The notes beneath the pieces are model-generated. The model did no database searches. It was given only the letters and a program-made list of their open reading frames with translations, and was not told where the DNA came from. Below are positions 60,636-64,000 of a DNA stretch of 64,000 nt, piece after piece. Numbering within the stretch: the stretch's first letter is position 1; each line of letters starts with the position of its first letter. The DNA is from Dysgonamonadaceae bacterium. Lineage in GTDB: Bacteria; Bacteroidota; Bacteroidia; Bacteroidales; Dysgonomonadaceae. A program made the translations under genes and the position numbers. The stretch lies in contig JAIRUA010000023.1 of assembly GCA_031254645.1 (NCBI GenBank), forward strand, positions 62,001 through 126,000. The letters run 5' to 3'.

Positions 60636-63146
60636 ATGGCAAAAAGAAAAAGAATAATCAGAAAAAAAACTTCTTCTTCAAGAGGGAAAAAATACAGGTT
60701 TATCGAATTTATCAAAAGTGATCGCACACAATTTATTTTCGGCTTGATTGTGGCTTTCGCAGGACTTTTTATGTTGTTGGCAATCGTTTCGTTTTTCTTT
60801 ACGGGAGCGGCTGACCAAAGCAAGGTATTGAACAGGTCGTTTTTCGAACTGATTCGTGATAAAGACTTAGAAGTGAACAATTGGATAGGCGCGGGCGGCG
60901 CGTCTATTGCCGAATCGTTGGTAAACGGTGGTTTCGGTGTGTTTTCCGTACTCATTCCGATGTTTATTTCGTATATCGGGCTGCGGATAATGAAGGTGTC
61001 GAATTTCCGTTTTTACAAAGCTTTCTTCTTTTTGGCATATGGACTTATTTGTGGTTCAATTGCGAGCGCGTTTTTGCTCAACAGATTGTTTCCGCAAAGT
61101 CATATCAATTGGGGCGGTGCGCACGGCACACATATTGAATCAGTATTGAGAGAAAGTATTGGAGCCTTGGGTGTTTTGTTGCTCATACTTTTATTTATTG
61201 TGGTTATTCTGCTGCTTTTCCGCAGAAGTTTGGTGTATAAATTTCAAACATGGTTGGTAGATGTCTTTTCGTCTGTAAAAAAAGAAGAAAGCGATGATGA
61301 TAACGAACAGGAAAAGGGAGATTTGATAGAACCTGAACCAAAAGAGAAGAAAAAAACTTTTATTTCAACGTTATTCAAGAAGAAAGAATCGGAAGTGTCT
61401 GAAATAAGCAAAGATTCAGAAGAGAAAATACCTGTTTTGCCCAACACACCAACACCATTACAAGAAAAATGGGAAAAAGAAAAACCAAAGCAAAATGATT
61501 TTGAGATAATTGTACCCAAAGACGAAGAATTTGTTCCCATTCCACAACCCGAAACAATGGAAATAAAAACATCTGTTATCGAAAACGAAATACCGGATAA
61601 AGAAACTTCTGAAAATGAAGACATTTCAACAGAAATGGAGGATTACGACCCGCGTAAAGATCTCTCTACATTCGAATTTCCGAAAATGGATTTGCTGATA
61701 GCGCACAGTACAGGCGAGAAAGCAGTGGATATGGAGGAGCAAATGGAAAATAAGAATAAGATTATCGCTACGTTGCGTAATTACGGAATCGAAATCACAT
61801 CCATTAAAGCCACTGTTGGACCAACAATTACATTATACGAAATTGTTCCGCAAGCAGGAGTACGTATTTCTAAAATCCGCAATTTGGAAGACGACATTGC
61901 ACTAAGCCTTTCGGCGTTAGGTATTCGTATTATTGCACCGATGCCGGGAAAAGGAACTATCGGTATCGAAGTGCCAAACAAAGATCCACAAATTGTATCG
62001 ATGCAATCGGTGGTTTCGTCGAAAAAATTTCAAGAATCTACTGCTGATTTACCTGTTGCACTAGGTAAAACAATTACAAATGAGGTGTTTATCTTCGATC
62101 TCGCCAAAATGCCGCACTTGCTCGTTGCCGGTGCAACAGGGCAGGGTAAATCGGTAGGTCTGAATGCTATTATCACATCGTTGCTGTACAAAAAACACCC
62201 ATCGGAAATAAAAATGGTGCTTGTGGATCCGAAAATGGTGGAATTTAATATTTATTCCACTATCGAAAAGCATTATCTCGCCAAACTTCCCGACCAAGAA
62301 AAAGCGATCATTACCGATGTTAGCAAAGTAACGGAAACGTTAAATTCACTCACAAAAGAGATGGACGACCGTTACGAATTGTTGATGAAAGCAAGTGTGC
62401 GTACAATCAAAGAGTACAACGAAAAATTTGTTAAACGCCGCTTGAATCCAAACAACGGACACCGCTATATGCCATACATTGTGGTCGTTATCGATGAGTT
62501 TGGCGATTTGATTATGACCGCCGGAAAAGAAATCGAAATGCCCATTGCTCGCATCGCACAAAAAGCGCGTGCGGTGGGAATGCATATGATTATCGCCACG
62601 CAACGCCCTACAACAAATATCATCACGGGAACGATTAAAGCGAATTTTCCTGCACGGATGGCTTTCCGCGTAACGTCGCAAATTGATTCGCGCACTATTC
62701 TTGATATGAGCGGCGCCAATCAACTTATCGGTCGTGGCGATATGCTTTTTTCGCAAGGAAGCAGCCTTATTCGTATTCAATGTGCGTTTGTGGATACGCC
62801 CGAAGTGGAAGAAATTTCAAAATATATTGGTACACAGCGTGGTTACGAAACTGCACACCCTCTTCCCGAAGTACAATTAGCAACTGGTGACGACCAAATG
62901 AGTTCGGTGGATATGAACGATCGCGATTCACTTTTCGACGAAGCGGCACGTCTTATCGTGATGCAACAACAAGGCTCTACATCACTCATTCAGCGTAAGT
63001 TTTCTATCGGCTACAATCGTGCTGGAAGATTGATGGATCAAATCGAAAGAGCCGGTATTGTAGGTCCGGCACAAGGAAGTAAACCGCGTGAGGTATATAT
63101 TTCTGATGAATATTCGTTGGAAAAATTGTTGGATTCGTTAAAGTAG
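60636..63146 (+). CDS. ftsK: DNA translocase FtsK
   Basis: Couples chromosome dimer resolution to septation. 836 residues. Basic N terminus, four to five transmembrane helices up to about residue 197, an acidic Lys/Glu/Pro-rich linker (residues 210-350) and the motor: alpha domain (IIATLRNYGIEITSIKATVG), Walker A GATGQGKSVGLNAI near residue 500, Walker B VVVIDEFGDLIM and ATQRPTTNIITG. The C-terminal gamma winged helix (LIQRKFSIGYNRAGRLMDQI) reads KOPS. Monocistronic. Confidence 0.96.
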   Translation: MAKRKRIIRKKTSSSRGKKYRFIEFIKSDRTQFIFGLIVAFAGLFMLLAIVSFFFTGAADQSKVLNRSFFELIRDKDLEVNNWIGAGGASIAESLVNGGFGVFSVLIPMFISYIGLRIMKVSNFRFYKAFFFLAYGLICGSIASAFLLNRLFPQSHINWGGAHGTHIESVLRESIGALGVLLLILLFIVVILLLFRRSLVYKFQTWLVDVFSSVKKEESDDDNEQEKGDLIEPEPKEKKKTFISTLFKKKESEVSEISKDSEEKIPVLPNTPTPLQEKWEKEKPKQNDFEIIVPKDEEFVPIPQPETMEIKTSVIENEIPDKETSENEDISTEMEDYDPRKDLSTFEFPKMDLLIAHSTGEKAVDMEEQMENKNKIIATLRNYGIEITSIKATVGPTITLYEIVPQAGVRISKIRNLEDDIALSLSALGIRIIAPMPGKGTIGIEVPNKDPQIVSMQSVVSSKKFQESTADLPVALGKTITNEVFIFDLAKMPHLLVAGATGQGKSVGLNAIITSLLYKKHPSEIKMVLVDPKMVEFNIYSTIEKHYLAKLPDQEKAIITDVSKVTETLNSLTKEMDDRYELLMKASVRTIKEYNEKFVKRRLNPNNGHRYMPYIVVVIDEFGDLIMTAGKEIEMPIARIAQKARAVGMHMIIATQRPTTNIITGTIKANFPARMAFRVTSQIDSRTILDMSGANQLIGRGDMLFSQGSSLIRIQCAFVDTPEVEEISKYIGTQRGYETAHPLPEVQLATGDDQMSSVDMNDRDSLFDEAARLIVMQQQGSTSLIQRKFSIGYNRAGRLMDQIERAGIVGPAQGSKPREVYISDEYSLEKLLDSLK

Positions 63147-63210
63147 TTTTATAGTTCGATAGTTTCATAGTTTTATAGCACAGGCTATGAAGCTATCGAA
63201 CTATAAAACT
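63145..63210. repeat. Inverted repeat after ftsK
   Basis: AGTTTTATAGTTCGATAG (63145 on) and its complement ending at 63210 form a 26-bp hairpin with one mismatch; short echoes of TATCGAAC and ATAGTTT words surround it. The ftsK stop codon lies at its left edge. Confidence 0.85.
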
Positions 63211-63215
63211 ATCAA

Positions 63216-63887
63216 CTATCGGACTAAAAAAGCCTTCCACAAATTATCCTCTGGCACAGGCGCAACTACTGATATTTTTTCTTTCGAAACAGGATGAATA
63301 AATGAAATCGTGCGAGCGTGCAACGAAATACTGCCATCGGGATTCGAACGTTCCGCGCCGTATTTCAAATCGCCTTTTATCGGACAGCCGATTTTTGCCA
63401 ATTGGCAACGAATTTGGTGATGTCGCCCTGTTTCTAAATTGATTTCTAATAAGTTGTATTTATCTGACGAGGCGATATGTTTATAATGCAATGTCGCTTT
63501 TTTTGTTTTCGGTTTTTCGGTATCGTAGGCAGTCGATTTGTTTGTTTTTTCAGTCTTTATTAAATAATGTGTCAGCGAACCTGTTTCGTGTGTCGGGTGA
63601 TTTTTCACGATTGCCCAATAGGTTTTATCTACTTCGCCATTGCGAAACATTTCGTTGAGACGCGACAGCGCTTTACTTGTTTTGGCAAACACTACCACAC
63701 CGCTTGTTGGACGGTCGAGACGATGCGTAACACCGCAAAACACATTTCCGGGTTTGTGATATTTTTCTTTCAGATATGTTTTTATGATATCCGAAAGCGG
63801 TTTATCGCCTGTTTTGTCGCCTTGTACAATTTCGCCCGGCGCTTTGTTGACGATAATGAGATGATTGTCTTCGTATAGAACGTTCAT
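63216..63887 (-). CDS. RluA-family pseudouridine synthase
   Basis: Converts uridine to pseudouridine in rRNA or tRNA. 223 residues, catalytic domain only without the S4 domain. The catalytic Asp is in THRLDRPTSGVVVFAK near residue 58; ARTISFIHPVSKE and the EINLETGRHHQIRCQLA motif are typical. Target position unknown; short RluA proteins include RluA, TruC and RluE-like enzymes. Confidence 0.93.
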   Translation of the reverse strand: MNVLYEDNHLIIVNKAPGEIVQGDKTGDKPLSDIIKTYLKEKYHKPGNVFCGVTHRLDRPTSGVVVFAKTSKALSRLNEMFRNGEVDKTYWAIVKNHPTHETGSLTHYLIKTEKTNKSTAYDTEKPKTKKATLHYKHIASSDKYNLLEINLETGRHHQIRCQLAKIGCPIKGDLKYGAERSNPDGSISLHARTISFIHPVSKEKISVVAPVPEDNLWKAFLVR

Positions 63888-63888
63888 A

Positions 63889-63970
63889 AATTTACGATTT
63901 TAGATTTTAGATTTACGATTGAATTTACGAAACCTGCAAATCTAAAATCGTAAATCTAAAATCGTAAATT
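63889..63970. repeat. Inverted repeat of the TTTAGATTTACGATTT family, copy 2
   Basis: AATTTACGATTTTAGATTT at 63889-63907 and its complement at 63952-63970 are a perfect 19-bp pair, with further internal copies of TTTACGATTTTAGA. Same words as the repeat at 24501-24553. Confidence 0.88.
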
Positions 63971-63971
63971 C

Positions 63972-64000
63972 TTACATATTCATCCCACCACACACGCAAA
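63972..64000 (-). CDS. C-terminal end of a gene running in from beyond the window
   Basis: On the minus strand the last codons read CVCGGMNM followed by TAA at 63974-63972. Only eight full residues are visible. The tail is followed immediately by the repeat, as at many real stops here, so a genuine gene end is likely but unidentifiable. Confidence 0.4.

Noticed and set aside
1-64000. CRISPR array
   Set aside because: Repeats seen are inverted or irregular; none shows three or more regularly spaced direct copies with unique spacers.

Overview
The window looks like a chromosomal segment of a member of the Bacteroidales (phylum Bacteroidota). Four things point there. Many promoters match the Bacteroidota sigma consensus (TTTG, about 20 nt, TAnnTTTG). 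Leaders are A-rich and the two tRNA genes carry no encoded CCA. The gene families are typical: PorT-like barrel, OadG-type subunit of a Na+-pumping decarboxylase, fused E1 alpha/beta, YiaD-type OmpA lipoprotein, DUF4377, U32/TrhP. Gene neighbourhoods such as rpsF-rpsR-rplI and zapA-rny are also usual for the phylum. I cannot place it below order level. No rRNA, CRISPR array, complete insertion sequence or prophage was seen.

Layout. 0-9.8 kb: housekeeping and stress genes (truncated 2-hydroxyacid dehydrogenase, tRNA-Gly, free methionine-R-sulfoxide reductase, OmpA lipoprotein, thiol peroxidase, tyrS, tRNA-Gln, typA, cmk-ispH). 9.8-14.1 kb: a complete methylmalonyl-CoA epimerase plus Na+-translocating methylmalonyl-CoA decarboxylase operon (propionate branch). 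14.1-15.9 kb: an accessory island with a gene fragment, a GC-rich attC-like palindrome and a P-loop ATPase gene split by a -1 frame change at a perfect A AAA AAC slippery heptamer. 16-21.6 kb: thioredoxin-like lipoprotein, then an FGGY kinase and GH95 fucosidase operon. 21.7-32.1 kb: an eight-gene operon with 2-oxoacid dehydrogenase E2, E3, SDR, fused E1, PHP hydrolase, sorbitol-phosphate-type SDR, sorbose-1-phosphate-reductase-type dehydrogenase and lipoate ligase. 32.3-37.3 kb: rpsA, a long intergenic region with a nested inverted repeat and a rod-like structured leader, and two orphan lipoproteins. 37.4-50.4 kb: DJ-1, tonB-exbD-exbB, pdxJ, nadK, zapA, rny, a nucleotidyltransferase with a broken HepT partner, ftsH, rsfS, dnaB. 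50.5-64 kb: LysM/binding-protein lipoprotein-type gene and PorT barrel, GNAT, a double-ecotin inhibitor, trhP, rpsF-rpsR-rplI, an astacin lipoprotein with a double DUF4377 lipoprotein, ftsK and a pseudouridine synthase.

A striking feature throughout is the number of intergenic inverted repeats. At least ten gaps contain a different long hairpin, several with perfect arms of 28-56 bp. Two families recur elsewhere in the window, and one short palindromic unit also lies inside the E2 coding sequence, where it encodes part of the linker. The most interesting single items are the slippery-site ATPase with its attC-like element, the rod-like leader at 34.6-34.9 kb, the two-headed ecotin with different P1 residues, the polyol/2-oxoacid dehydrogenase operon, and the repeat families.
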